Shown piece after piece: positions 44,671 to 54,481 of a stretch of 64,000 nucleotides of DNA. The stretch is from NCBI RefSeq assembly GCF_001187865.1, contig NZ_LGIT01000009.1, positions 1,054,001 through 1,118,000 of the forward strand, written 5' to 3'. The position numbers and the translations under genes were made by a program. The notes under the pieces were generated by a model that worked only from the letters and a program-made list of their open reading frames with translations, was not told the DNA's origin and did not search any database. This DNA is from Klebsiella sp. RIT-PI-d (GTDB taxonomy: Bacteria; Pseudomonadota; Gammaproteobacteria; Enterobacterales; Enterobacteriaceae). The stretch's first letter is position 1, and every line of letters starts with the position of its first letter.

Positions 44671-44684
44671 TGGACAAGTGTTCA
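44671..44684. promoter_or_regulatory. Palindromic operator-like site 1, smvR/smvA
   Basis: TGGACAAGTGTTCA is a 14-base near-palindrome in the divergent smvR/smvA region. It shares the pattern TGGACRRGTGTYCA with site 2, 37 bp away (centre to centre). Likely SmvR binding site. Confidence 0.65.
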
Positions 44685-44707
44685 ACTTTCCGTAGGATCG
44701 TCAGAGT

Positions 44708-44721
44708 TGGACGGGTGTCCA
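44708..44721. promoter_or_regulatory. Palindromic operator-like site 2, smvR/smvA
   Basis: TGGACGGGTGTCCA, with only one mismatched pair, 23 bases before the smvA ATG, suited to blocking smvA transcription or translation start. Same pattern as site 1. Confidence 0.68.
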
Positions 44722-44744
44722 GTTTTGAATTTGAGGATGGATCT

Positions 44745-46238
44745 ATGTCTCGTCAGTGGCTGACTTTACTGATTATCGTGCTGGTTTATATTCCGGTGGC
44801 TATTGATGCCACCGTGTTGCATGTGGCGGCCCCGACGCTAAGCCTGACGCTTGGCGCTTCCGGGAATGAATTGTTGTGGATTATTGATATCTATTCCCTG
44901 GTTATGGCCGGGCTGGTACTACCCATGGGAGCGCTCGGTGACAGAATAGGTTATAAGCGTCTGCTGATGCTTGGCAGCGGAATATTTGGCATCGCGTCTC
45001 TGCTGGCTGCGCTGGCCCAGAGCGCAGAATGGCTGATTATGAGCCGGGTGGTGCTGGCGGGCGGGGCGGCAATGATCCTCCCGGCGACGCTTGCCGGAAT
45101 ACGCACCACGTTCATCCGCACCCGCGAGCGCAACATCGCGCTCGGGATCTGGACCGCTGTAGGATCGGGTGGCGCAGCTTTCGGTCCGCTACTCGGTGGA
45201 ATGGTGCTGGCACATTTTCACTGGAGCGCCATTTTTTTGATCAATGTGCCCGTCATTTTGTTGGTACTGATATGCGGGGCCTGGCTGTTGCCCCGCCAGA
45301 CAGGGCGACGGGAACAGCCGCTTAATCTGACTCACGCTCTGTTGCTGATTACGGCGATATTGCTGCTGGTGTATGGCATTAAAACCGGGATGAAAGGACA
45401 GCAGGCGATGGTAATGGTGCTGGCGATTATGGTGACGGGAGGTGTGCTATTAACCCTGTTTATTCGTCTCCAGCTGCAAACGTCAATGCCGATGATTGAT
45501 CTGCGCCTGTTTACCCATCCTGTTATTCTAAGCGGTGTAGTGATGGCGATGACCGCCATGATCACCCTGGTCGGTTTTGAACTGCTGATGGCGCAGGAGT
45601 TACAGTTCGTTCATGATAAAACGCCATTTGCCGCCGGATTGTTTATGCTGCCGGTTATGCTGGCGAGCGGCTTTAGCGGGCCGGTTGCCGGTCTGCTGGT
45701 CTCGCGTTTTGGATTACGTTATGTTGCGACAGGCGGTATGATGCTCAGCGCACTGAGTTTTCTCGGACTGTCGATGACCAGTTTCAGCACGCAGCCCTGG
45801 CAGGCATGGGGGCTGATGGCGATGTTAGGCTTCAGTGCGGCCAGTGCACTGCTGGCGTCGACTGCTGCCATTATGGCGGCGGCACCAAAAGAGAAAGCGG
45901 CGGCAGCGGGTGCAATCGAAACCATGGCCTATGAATTAGGTGCAGGAATGGGGATTGCCCTGTTTGGCGTGATCCTCAGTCGCAGCTATACATCCTCCGT
46001 GGTTTTGCCCGCCGGACTGACGGCTGAACAGAGCGGACAGGCGACATCGTCCATCGCCGAAGCGGTGCAGCTAGCCGCGACTCTGGATGAAAGCCTCGCG
46101 CATCCGCTGATCGCAGCGGCAAAAGAGGCGTTCATCAGTTCACACAGTGTCGCGCTCTTTTCAGCGGGTGGAATGTTGCTGGTGCTGGCGATGGGGATCT
46201 GGTTCAGCCTGGCAAAGGTGCAGAAAGCGTCCGCTTAA
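44745..46238 (+). CDS. smvA: MFS multidrug efflux pump SmvA (DHA2 family)
   Basis: 497 aa from ATG 44745 with GAGGATGG upstream; about fourteen membrane helices as in DHA2 drug:H+ antiporters. Motif A is GALGDRIGYKRLLMLG near residue 62, motif D1 VAIDATVLHVAAPTLS near residue 17, and motif C-like AVGSGGAAFGPLLGG near 140. Known SmvA exports methyl viologen, quaternary ammonium compounds and cationic biocides. Regulated by divergent smvR. The 3' end overlaps the convergent yddG gene by four bases. Confidence 0.93.
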   Translation: MSRQWLTLLIIVLVYIPVAIDATVLHVAAPTLSLTLGASGNELLWIIDIYSLVMAGLVLPMGALGDRIGYKRLLMLGSGIFGIASLLAALAQSAEWLIMSRVVLAGGAAMILPATLAGIRTTFIRTRERNIALGIWTAVGSGGAAFGPLLGGMVLAHFHWSAIFLINVPVILLVLICGAWLLPRQTGRREQPLNLTHALLLITAILLLVYGIKTGMKGQQAMVMVLAIMVTGGVLLTLFIRLQLQTSMPMIDLRLFTHPVILSGVVMAMTAMITLVGFELLMAQELQFVHDKTPFAAGLFMLPVMLASGFSGPVAGLLVSRFGLRYVATGGMMLSALSFLGLSMTSFSTQPWQAWGLMAMLGFSAASALLASTAAIMAAAPKEKAAAAGAIETMAYELGAGMGIALFGVILSRSYTSSVVLPAGLTAEQSGQATSSIAEAVQLAATLDESLAHPLIAAAKEAFISSHSVALFSAGGMLLVLAMGIWFSLAKVQKASA

Positions 46239-47116
46239 CGTTGCCTGATTGCAAACCAGCACAGCAGGGAGCCTGCGCAGACCATGCAGGCTCCCTGCCA
46301 GAATGCCCACGATAAATCGGCGTTGAGTAAAAACGCTGCCAGCGCCGAGGAGAGTATCGGCGTAAAGTAAGAGGCGGTTGCCAGCAGGGTAACATTACCG
46401 TGAAGAATGCCGACGTTCCAGGCGGCGTAACCAAAACCCAGCGCCAGCGCGACCAGTACCAGTTTAAGTACGATCGGCCCGCTAAGTAGCATCGGCGGCT
46501 GTGCAGAGAACGCATATTTCAACCACAGCGTGAGTGCGGTCAGGATAATAAACAGCGTAATGCCGTTATTGCCCTGTGCGTATTTGCGGGTGACAGTACA
46601 ATACCCCGCCCAGATAATCGCCCCACAAAACGCCAGAATATAACTCAGCGGACTGGCGGTAATATTGCGGATAATATCATCAATGACGAATCCATCGTCC
46701 CCGCCGAGCACCCAGCCAACGCCGATAATACACAGCAGCAGTCCGGGCACTATCCAGGCATTAGTGCGCTGGCCGTTAAACAGGATGGCAAATAAAATAG
46801 TCAGCCCCGGCCAGAGATAATTTACCATACCAGCTTCAATAGCCTGATGACGGGTTGCAGCATAGCCCAGTGAAAGGGAGAGGCAAATTTCGTAGCACAC
46901 AAACAGCGCGGCACCTGCCAGCAAATAGCGGCGAGGAAAGTGACGAATATCCGGAAAGCCAACGGTAAACAGTAATAATAACCCGCTGAGCGTGTAGATC
47001 ATTGCCGCCCCACCAACAGGTCCCAGTCCCTCAGTGACGCCGCGGATAAGCCCCACCATAGTGCTCCACAATACAATGGCAATAAGCCCGATCGCTGTTG
47101 CGCGTTGTCTGGTCAT
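46235..47116 (-). CDS. yddG: Aromatic amino acid / paraquat exporter YddG (DMT family)
   Basis: 293 aa with ten membrane helices in two EamA repeats, same length as E. coli YddG. The signature N terminus ATAIGLIAIVLWSTMVGLIRG is present. It exports aromatic amino acids; in Salmonella it was also linked to methyl viologen efflux. It lies upstream of and divergent to fdnG as in E. coli, and ends by overlapping convergent smvA. Confidence 0.94.
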   Translation of the reverse strand: MTRQRATAIGLIAIVLWSTMVGLIRGVTEGLGPVGGAAMIYTLSGLLLLFTVGFPDIRHFPRRYLLAGAALFVCYEICLSLSLGYAATRHQAIEAGMVNYLWPGLTILFAILFNGQRTNAWIVPGLLLCIIGVGWVLGGDDGFVIDDIIRNITASPLSYILAFCGAIIWAGYCTVTRKYAQGNNGITLFIILTALTLWLKYAFSAQPPMLLSGPIVLKLVLVALALGFGYAAWNVGILHGNVTLLATASYFTPILSSALAAFLLNADLSWAFWQGACMVCAGSLLCWFAIRQR

Positions 47117-47333
47117 AATTACTCAGAAAACTTAATACATTACATTGGCAAACCGCAGTTATAACATTTTTATTGCCTGATGCCGAACGTACTACTTCCT
47201 AAGGATTAATAAAAGCCGAATGCCCCGACTATTTAGAGGGCGTCAACAACGAGACTTGATTTGACGCAAAAAAATCAGGGGTTTTGCTGTTAGTTTGCCT
47301 GCCGCAGGACATATCAGAATAATGAGGAATGCA

Positions 47334-50300
47334 ATGGACATTAGTCGCAGAAGGTTTTTTAAACTCTGCGCGGGCGGTATGGCCGGAACCACGGCGGCAG
47401 CGTTGGGATTTGCACCTGAAATGGCGCTGGCTCAAACGCGTAACTATAAACTGCTACGCGCGAAAGAGATCCGTAATACCTGCACATACTGTTCCGTAGG
47501 GTGTGGATTATTCATGTACAGCCTCGGCGACGGGGCGAAGAATACTAAAGAAACGATTTACCATATTGAAGGCGATCCGGATCACCCGGTTAGCCGCGGC
47601 GCACTGTGCCCGAAAGGCGCAGGACTGCTGGATTATATTCATAGTGATAACCGTCTGCGTTATCCGCAGTATCGCGCACCGGGTGATGATAAATGGCAGC
47701 GTATTAGCTGGGAGGACGCTTTCACACGTATCGCTCGCCTGATGAAAGCCGATCGCGATGCTCACTTTATCGAAAAAAATGATGAGGGTGTGACGGTTAA
47801 CCGCTGGCTCACCACCGGGATGCTGTGTGCTTCGGCGGCCAGTAATGAAACCGGAATGTTGACCCAGAAATTTGTGCGCTCGCTGGGGATGCTGGCAGTT
47901 GATAACCAGGCGCGCGTCTGACACGGACCAACGGTAGCAAGTCTTGCTCCAACATTTGGTCGCGGTGCGATGACCAACCACTGGGTTGATATCAAAAACG
48001 CCAACGTTGTTATGGTAATGGGGGGGAATGCCGCAGAAGCGCATCCGGTGGGGTTCCGCTGGGCGATGGAAGCGAAGAATAATAACGATGCACTGCTGAT
48101 CGTGGTCGATCCGCGCTTTACCCGCACGGCCTCGGTCGCGGATATTTATGCGCCGATCCGCTCCGGCACGGACATTACCTTTTTGTCCGGCGTACTGCTG
48201 TATCTGATCCAGAATCAAAAAATCAATGCGGAGTATGTCAGGCATTATACCAACGCCAGTTTACTGGTGCGCGACGATTTTAGTTTTGATGATGGCTTGT
48301 TTAGCGGCTACGACGCGCAAAAACGTCAATACGACAAAGCGTCGTGGAATTATCAGTTCGATGAAAACGGCTATGCACGTCGTGATGATTCTCTGCGTCA
48401 TCCGCGCTGCGTATGGAATCTGCTGAAACAGCATGTTTCCCGCTATACCCCCGATGTGGTGGAGAACATTTGCGGTACGCCGAAAGCCGATTTTTTGAAG
48501 GTATGCGAAGCGCTGGCCTCGACTAGTGTTGCCGATCGTACCACTACGTTTCTGTATGCGCTGGGCTGGACGCAGCATACCGTCGGCGCACAGAACATCC
48601 GTACCATGGCCATGATCCAGCTATTGCTGGGCAATATGGGGATGGCGGGCGGCGGTGTTAACGCCCTGCGCGGGCACTCGAATATCCAGGGATTAACCGA
48701 TCTTGGCCTGCTGTCTACCAGCCTGCCGGGTTATCTGACCCTGCCGTCGGAGAAACAAACGTCGCTGCACACCTATCTGACAGCCAGTACGCCGAAAGCC
48801 ACGCTGGCGGATCAGGTGAACTACTGGAGCAACTATCCGAAGTTCTTCGTCAGCCTGATGAAAGCCTTTTACGGCGATGCAGCGCAGAAGGAGAATGACT
48901 GGGGTTTTGACTGGTTACCGAAATGGGATCAGTCATACGACGTCATTAAGTACTTCAACATGATGCATCAGGGAAAGGTGACCGGCTATTTCTGTCAGGG
49001 CTTTAACCCGGTAGCCTCGTTCCCGGATAAGAATAAGGTCGTGCAGTCACTCAGCAAACTGAAATACCTGATCGTTATCGATCCACTGGTGACGGAGACC
49101 TCAACGTTCTGGCAAAACCACGGCGAGATGAATGATGTCGATCCTGCGGCGATCCAGACCGAAGTTTTCCGCCTGCCGTCAACCTGCTTTGCCGAAGAGG
49201 ATGGCTCTATTGCCAATTCAGGACGCTGGCTACAGTGGCACTGGAAGGGGCAGGATGCGCCGGGTGAGGCACTCAATGATGGCGAAATAATTGCCGGAAT
49301 TTATCATCGCCTGCGCGATATGTATCGTCGCGAAGGGGGGGCAGGTGTTGAACCGCTGTTAAATATGGGCTGGGAATATAAGCAGCCGGATAAACCCGAA
49401 TCGGAAGAGGTGGCGAAAGAGAATAATGGGCTGGCGCTGGCCGATCTTTATGACGCCAGCGGTGTGCTGGTGGCGAAAAAAGGTCAGTTGCTGAATAGTT
49501 TTGCCCTGCTGCGCGATGACGGCACCACCGCTTCGTCCTGTTGGATCTACAGCGGGAGCTGGACCGCGCAGGGAAACCAGATGGCCAATCGCGATAATGC
49601 CGATCCGTCGGGTCTGGGCAATACGGCCGGCTGGGCGTGGGCGTGGCCGCTAAATCGTCGGGTGCTGTATAACCGCGCCTCGGCGGATATCAAGGGTAAA
49701 CCCTGGGACCCGAAACGGATGCTGATTGAATGGAACGGTACGGCCTGGCACGGCAACGATATTCCTGATTTCAATAACGCGCCGCCGGGCAGTGCTACCG
49801 GGCCATTTATTATGCAGCCGGAAGGGCTGGGACGTCTCTTTGCCCTCGATAAGCTGGCAGAAGGACCGTTTCCGGAACATTACGAGCCAATGGAAACGCC
49901 GCTGGGTACCAATCCGTTACATCCTGAGGTTATCTCCAGCCCGGTGGTTCGCTTGTATGACGACGATGCGGCGCGCCTGGGTAAAAAGGACCGGTTCCCG
50001 TATGTTGGTACAACCTATCGTCTGACTGAACATTTTCATACCTGGACTAAACATGCCCGTCTGAACGCCATCGCCCAGCCACAACAATTCGTTGAGATTA
50101 GCGAAGGACTGGCGGCGGCGAAAGGTATTGCGAATGGCGATTGGGTCACGGTAAGCAGTCAGCGCGGCTTTATTCGCGCCGTTGCCGTGGTTACCCGCCG
50201 TTTGCACACCTTACAGGTGAACGGTCAGCAGGTCGAAACCGTGGGTATCCCGCTGCACTGGGGCTATGAAGGTGTGGCGCAGAAAGGCTATATCGCCAAT

Positions 50301-50381
50301 ACCCTGACCCCCAACGTGGGTGATGCCAATTCACAGACGCCGGAATATAAAGCGTTTTTAGTCAATATTGAGAAGATGTAA
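47334..50381 (+). CDS. fdnG: Formate dehydrogenase N alpha subunit, selenoprotein
   Basis: Reading 47334-50381 as one gene gives 1015 aa, equal to E. coli FdnG. The in-frame TGA at 47919-47921 is codon 196, the selenocysteine position (QARV-U-HGPT). A SECIS-like hairpin follows it. The N terminus is a twin-arginine signal ([15 protein letters not shown]), so the subunit is exported folded to the periplasm. A 4Fe-4S motif ([13 protein letters not shown]...CPKG) and Mo-bis-MGD domains follow. It oxidises formate in the anaerobic nitrate respiration loop. Naive ORF calling splits it into two pieces; there is no frameshift. Confidence 0.97.
47919..47950 (+). promoter_or_regulatory. Bacterial SECIS element in fdnG
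   Basis: It starts at the Sec UGA. The downstream hairpin (47933-47950) pairs AGCAA with TTGCT around GTC, closed by GG/CC. The form and location match known fdhF/fdnG SECIS elements bound by SelB. Confidence 0.85.
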
Positions 50382-50391
50382 GGAGCGAGAA

Positions 50392-51276
50392 ATGGCGTCA
50401 GAAACTCAGGACATTATTAAACGCTCCGCCACCAATTCAGTCACCCCGCCGCCGCAGGGGCGTGACTATAAAATGGAGGTGGCCAAGCTTATCGATGTTT
50501 CCTCCTGTGTGGGCTGTAAAGCCTGCCAGGTGGCCTGTTCAGAATGGAATGATATTCGCGATGAGGTGGGGCATTGCGTCGGGGTGTATGACAACCCTGC
50601 CGATCTCAGCGCAAAATCCTGGACGGTGATGCGCTTTAGTGAAACCGACGAGAACGGGCGACTCGAATGGCTGATTCGTAAAGACGGCTGTATGCATTGT
50701 GCCGATCCGGGCTGCCTCAAAGCATGTCCTTCTGCCGGCGCGATTATTCAGTACGCTAACGGTATTGTTGATTTTCAATCGCAACACTGTATTGGGTGCG
50801 GATACTGTATTGCCGGGTGTCCGTTTAACGTTCCCCGGCTGAATAAAGAGGATAACCGGGTATATAAATGCACGCTGTGTGTTGACCGGGTGAGCGTCGG
50901 TCAGGAGCCTGCCTGCGTGAAGACCTGTCCGACCGGGGCCATCCATTTTGGTAGCAAGCAGGAGATGCTGGAAATCGCGGATCGGCGGGTGAGTAAACTG
51001 AAAGCGCGCGGGTATCAACATGCGGGAGTTTATAACCCACAAGGCGTGGGCGGCACGCATGTGATGTACGTGCTGCATTATGCGGACAGACCCCAGCTTT
51101 ATCATGGTCTGGCAAAAGATCCGCAAATTGATACAGCCGTTACGTTATGGAAGGGCGTTCTGAAGCCACTTTCCGCCATTGGGTTTGTCGCGACCTTTGC
51201 CGGGCTGATTTATCACTATATCGGTATCGGTCCGAATAAAGAGGTTGATGATGAGGAGGAGGACCATCATGAGTGA
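50392..51276 (+). CDS. fdnH: Formate dehydrogenase N beta subunit (four 4Fe-4S)
   Basis: 294 aa from ATG 50392 ([17 protein letters not shown]) with AAGGAGCG before it, equal to E. coli length. Four ferredoxin-type cysteine clusters are visible: [35 protein letters not shown] and [21 protein letters not shown] single membrane anchor lies near residues 255-275 ([19 protein letters not shown]), followed by an acidic tail. It relays electrons from FdnG to the cytochrome FdnI. Confidence 0.97.
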   Translation: MASETQDIIKRSATNSVTPPPQGRDYKMEVAKLIDVSSCVGCKACQVACSEWNDIRDEVGHCVGVYDNPADLSAKSWTVMRFSETDENGRLEWLIRKDGCMHCADPGCLKACPSAGAIIQYANGIVDFQSQHCIGCGYCIAGCPFNVPRLNKEDNRVYKCTLCVDRVSVGQEPACVKTCPTGAIHFGSKQEMLEIADRRVSKLKARGYQHAGVYNPQGVGGTHVMYVLHYADRPQLYHGLAKDPQIDTAVTLWKGVLKPLSAIGFVATFAGLIYHYIGIGPNKEVDDEEEDHHE

Positions 51277-51922
51277 TACCAGAAGGATTGTGCGTACCCG
51301 GTTTATAGATCGGGCCTGTCACTGGACGGTAGTAATTTGCTTCTTTCTGGTGGCGCTGTCGGGAATTTCTTTTTTCTTTCCAACGCTCCAGTGGCTGACG
51401 GAAACCTTCGGCACGCCGCAAATGGGTCGTATCCTGCATCCCTTTTTTGGCGTGGTCATTTTTATTGCGCTGATGTTTATGTTTGTACGCTTTGTGCATC
51501 ACAATATTCCGGATAAGCAGGATATTCCCTGGGTGAAAGGAATTGTTGAGGTGCTGAAAGGGAACGAGCATAAGGTCGCCCGGGTCGGGAAATATAACGC
51601 CGGGCAGAAAATGATGTTCTGGACCATCATGAGCATGATTTTCGTGCTGCTGGTCACTGGGGTGGTTATCTGGCGTCCTTATTTTGCCCATTACTTTCCG
51701 ATTCAGGTGATCCGCTATAGCTTGCTGCTACACGCCGCCTCGGCAATTATCTTAATCCACGCCATTCTTATTCATATGTATATGGCGTTCTGGGTCAAAG
51801 GCTCCATCACGGGGATGGTAGAAGGTAAGGTGAGCCGCCGCTGGGCGAAGAAGCACCATCCGCGCTGGTATCGGGATGTGGAGCGTCTGGAGGCAAAAAA
51901 AGAGAGTCAACACGGTTTGTGA
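51269..51922 (+). CDS. fdnI: Formate dehydrogenase N gamma subunit, cytochrome b556
   Basis: 217 aa (E. coli length) starting [10 protein letters not shown], overlapping fdnH by eight bases. Four membrane helices carry haem-ligating histidines ([41 protein letters not shown]). It passes electrons to menaquinone on the cytoplasmic side. A terminator follows directly. Confidence 0.96.
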   Translation: MSDTRRIVRTRFIDRACHWTVVICFFLVALSGISFFFPTLQWLTETFGTPQMGRILHPFFGVVIFIALMFMFVRFVHHNIPDKQDIPWVKGIVEVLKGNEHKVARVGKYNAGQKMMFWTIMSMIFVLLVTGVVIWRPYFAHYFPIQVIRYSLLLHAASAIILIHAILIHMYMAFWVKGSITGMVEGKVSRRWAKKHHPRWYRDVERLEAKKESQHGL

Positions 51923-51927
51923 TGAAG

Positions 51928-51952
51928 AGGCCCCGATGATGGGGCCTTTTTT
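51928..51952 (+). terminator. Rho-independent terminator of fdnGHI
   Basis: Stem AGGCCCC/GGGGCCT with loop GATGAT and a TTTTTT tail, 6 bases after the fdnI stop. Confidence 0.92.
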
Positions 51953-52399
51953 ATGACGCGACTATTAAAGAGAGAACAGAGCAAGCTCGATTATTAGTTA
52001 CAACATACATTATAACCAAAGATTTATTTAACTTACGACGCTAAGAAGACGTGGTAAAAACCGTCCGGCAAGACAGGAAGGATCAGTGTCCGTGATTACA
52101 ATCCCCTCGTCGTATCAGAGCCAATGGATACCTCTGTCTCCGTTCGTTCTCCTGAGTAACATCATGTGTTGAATTATTCCCGTAGGGGCGAGCTTACGCT
52201 TGTTCCTGTCATCCTATAAAGACGCAGCATATGACTATTTTTGATAAGGAGAATATCCGGGCAGACGAATTGAGTTAAAAAACGTATAAGGCATACTTTT
52301 GATACAGTTGAGTTTGAAACCCCGTATAAAAAACTTGTAGCGTTTTTTACAATTTTTGTTGCGCTCCCATCGTTACAATTAAATTTTTGGAGATAAGCT
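51953..52399. other. 447-bp gene-free AT-rich region upstream of the paralogue pair
   Basis: No convincing ORF is seen. The region holds a ribosome site TTGGAGATAAGCT just before the ATG at 52400. A possible weak promoter is TTGATA (52299) with TATAAA (52325), with a spacing too long for an ordinary sigma-70 site. The base composition drops sharply right after the fdnI terminator, marking the edge of an acquired segment replacing E. coli yddM-adhP-maeA. No tRNA, transposase or clear direct repeat was found. Confidence 0.5.
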
Positions 52400-52768
52400 A
52401 TGTTTGGTCGCATAAATTCAAGTCATACACTCAATCAGGCTGTTTTACTGAAAGCTAATAAAGAGGATATATCTGATAAAACGCTCGGTAAGATCAGTCA
52501 GAAACTGAAGTCAATCCACCAGAAAGTGATGATAGAAACCCCGTTAAATCCCAACGATAAAGGCTTGATAAGGGCGTTTAAAGAAATTAACCTAATAAAC
52601 GATTCTTTACAGAAAATTAAAAGCGATAAGGTTTATGAAAAAATTAGCCGGTTGGTTAATGAATCACTGGGGAATAAAGTCGTCGATATATCAATCGCCG
52701 ATTCACTGAGAGTGATGAACCGGGCGTCTTCGAACGGCGGTGTATCGAAGAATCTGTCCACGCAATAA
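52400..52768 (+). CDS. Uncharacterised 122-aa helical protein, paralogue of the next gene's N-terminal domain
   Basis: Begins MFGRINSSHTLNQAVLLKAN. Over about 110 residues it aligns without gaps to the start of the next gene (xLGRIxSxHTLNQAxLLKAN, KxxSKISQKLxSIHxKVM-type, NPxDKGLIRAFxEIN), about half the positions being identical. It is soluble and predicted helical, with no signal peptide or membrane segment. It ends where the downstream gene continues into a hydrolase domain. The codon use and base composition are AT-rich. It may be a partner, chaperone or remnant of a duplicated full-length gene. I do not recognise a named family. Confidence 0.7.
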   Translation: MFGRINSSHTLNQAVLLKANKEDISDKTLGKISQKLKSIHQKVMIETPLNPNDKGLIRAFKEINLINDSLQKIKSDKVYEKISRLVNESLGNKVVDISIADSLRVMNRASSNGGVSKNLSTQ

Positions 52769-52840
52769 CAGCGTCGGTGAGGAGCTGTAACACTGCTTAC
52801 AGTACTTTATCATTATGATTAATTTTTTTGTAGGTAATCT

Positions 52841-54049
52841 ATGTTAGGCCGCATAAGTTCAACGCACACGCTCAATCAGGCTATTTTATTAAAAGCCAAT
52901 AATTCTGACATTTCTAAAAAAACAATTAGTAAAATCAGTCAGAAACTAGAATCAATTCATTCTAAAGTTATGACCGAAACAGAATTTAATCCCCATGATA
53001 AGGGGTTAATAAGGGCGTTCAATGAAATCAACGAAATAAATGGTTCTTTACAGCAAGTTAAAAGCGCTACTGTTCGAACTAAACTTAGTCAAATGATCCG
53101 TGATAAGTTAGGTGATGGAGTTATTACCACATCAATTACTGATGCGCAAAAAGTTACCAATATAAAGTCGTCAAAGTCCAGAGCTTCATCTAATCCAGCA
53201 ACAAAATTTTTTAATAATGTTTTGTTCGGAACTCAGGAAGAACGACGTAACATATTACCAGCAGTTCAAGCGCTGTTTAATCAGGCTGTAAAAGCAGGTC
53301 ATGCCGAGAAAGTGGTTCTTGAAGGAGAGGCAGGAAAGCTATCCGGTTATTATAACTGGGGCGTCGATTCAAAAGGCACTACTGATAACACGAATCGTGT
53401 TGTTTTATTTTTACACGGATCGGGTGCACCTTTTGATCACAAAACGATTGGGTCTAACCTTCAGTATCAGATAAAAGGCCTTGATGTGCTTGCTGTCAGT
53501 ATGCGCGGTTACGGTGAGAGTGAGGGGACGCCATCTGAAGCAGGCCTTTATCAGGACGCCCGGACCATGCTGCATTATCTGGTCAACGACAGAAAAATTG
53601 ATCCGGCCAATATTATCATCCATGGATACTCAATGGGTGCGCCGGTTGCCGCAGAACTGACCAGATACGCAGAGCAAAACGGTATGGCGGTGTCAGGACT
53701 ATTTTTAGATCGCCCTATGCCAAGTATGAGTAAAGCCGTGGCTGCACACTGTATGATTAATCCGGCAGGAACGCTCGGTGCACTGTCTAAGTCATTGAAT
53801 GGGCAATTTTCGGTTGAGAAAAACCTCAAAGGCCTGACACAAGATTGCCCAATCATTCTGTTAACCGATAATGAAAAACTCGGCGCAGAAGGTGAAAAAT
53901 TGCGTAGTAAACTGATCGCAGCGGGGTATAACGTAGGTGGAGAACGCACCGACTATACGCATGAAAATAGCTATGATTTGATGGAGCATAATATTGACAG
54001 TATTGTTACGGGCTTGTCAAAAAGCCCCGCGGCCGCGGCCGCAAAATAA
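52841..54049 (+). CDS. Two-domain protein: novel N-terminal helical domain plus alpha/beta hydrolase
   Basis: 402 aa. Residues 1-115 match the upstream small protein; residues 120-395 form an alpha/beta hydrolase. The oxyanion region is LHGSGAP near 192-197, the nucleophile elbow is HGYSMGAP with Ser264, and the likely acid and base are Asp343 (LLTDNE) and His374 (YTHENS). There is no signal peptide and the C terminus ends SPAAAAAK. The composition is AT-rich, unlike the surrounding backbone. A hydrolase with an N-terminal helical module, beside a stand-alone copy of that module, resembles a secreted effector or toxin with a partner, but no secretion motif is proven. Confidence 0.8.
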   Translation: MLGRISSTHTLNQAILLKANNSDISKKTISKISQKLESIHSKVMTETEFNPHDKGLIRAFNEINEINGSLQQVKSATVRTKLSQMIRDKLGDGVITTSITDAQKVTNIKSSKSRASSNPATKFFNNVLFGTQEERRNILPAVQALFNQAVKAGHAEKVVLEGEAGKLSGYYNWGVDSKGTTDNTNRVVLFLHGSGAPFDHKTIGSNLQYQIKGLDVLAVSMRGYGESEGTPSEAGLYQDARTMLHYLVNDRKIDPANIIIHGYSMGAPVAAELTRYAEQNGMAVSGLFLDRPMPSMSKAVAAHCMINPAGTLGALSKSLNGQFSVEKNLKGLTQDCPIILLTDNEKLGAEGEKLRSKLIAAGYNVGGERTDYTHENSYDLMEHNIDSIVTGLSKSPAAAAAK

Positions 54050-54066
54050 ATCACAGAAATAAAAAA

Positions 54067-54092
54067 ACACCATCTTCCTCAGAAGATGGTGT
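54067..54092 (-). terminator. Terminator of sra (minus strand), also past the hydrolase gene
   Basis: A perfect 11-bp stem ACACCATCTTC/GAAGATGGTGT with a 4-base loop. On the minus strand it is followed by a run of T (from AAAAAAA on plus), fitting sra, which ends at 54118. Confidence 0.88.
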
Positions 54093-54117
54093 CCGTGATC
54101 GTGTTCAGAGAAAAGCG

Positions 54118-54258
54118 CTATTCTGCGCGGCGTTTGCGCCCGGTGGCATGGGTGTGCGTAACGGAATTTTCGCTTTCACCTTCAATAACTACTTTTTTCT
54201 GATTCGAGACCCGATAGTTGAGTCCAAGGATATGGCGTGCATGACGGTTCGATTTCAT
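54118..54258 (-). CDS. sra: Stationary-phase-induced ribosome-associated protein Sra
   Basis: 46 aa, [20 protein letters not shown] to TGRKRRAE, matching E. coli Sra (RpsV, S22). It is very basic and soluble and binds the 30S subunit in stationary phase. An AAGGAGTAAG ribosome site precedes the ATG. In place between the fdn region and osmC as in E. coli; bdm was not seen. Confidence 0.93.
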   Translation of the reverse strand: MKSNRHARHILGLNYRVSNQKKVVIEGESENSVTHTHATGRKRRAE

Positions 54259-54481
54259 TCTTACTCCTTAATCCTGTTTTACTGGTTTCAAGGACAAGCC
54301 CGGCAGGCGCCGGACGAAACGTTACCCTAATAACAGTCCGCACGGCGAACTGGCTTTAAAGCATCGGCTATTGCTGCTCATTTTGCAATCAGACCAGCGT
54401 TTTTTAGGAACACTCTCTTTTTGCCTCACACTCAGTTATAGCGCCTATACTTGATGACTCGACAACAAAAAGGAGTCAATT

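Noticed and set aside
47921..47970. Apparent frameshift or two-gene split in fdnG
   Set aside because: The break is a single in-frame TGA at the known selenocysteine position followed by a SECIS hairpin, and total length equals FdnG.
47508..48245. 245-aa minus-strand ORF
   Set aside because: Antisense to fdnG, crosses the Sec codon region, no ribosome site or domain.
52229..52276. Tiny ORF of 15 codons in the gap before the paralogue pair
   Set aside because: No ribosome site and too short to support.
52400..54049. Calling the paralogue pair type III secretion effectors
   Set aside because: No known secretion signal motif or chaperone gene is identifiable; AT-richness alone is not enough.
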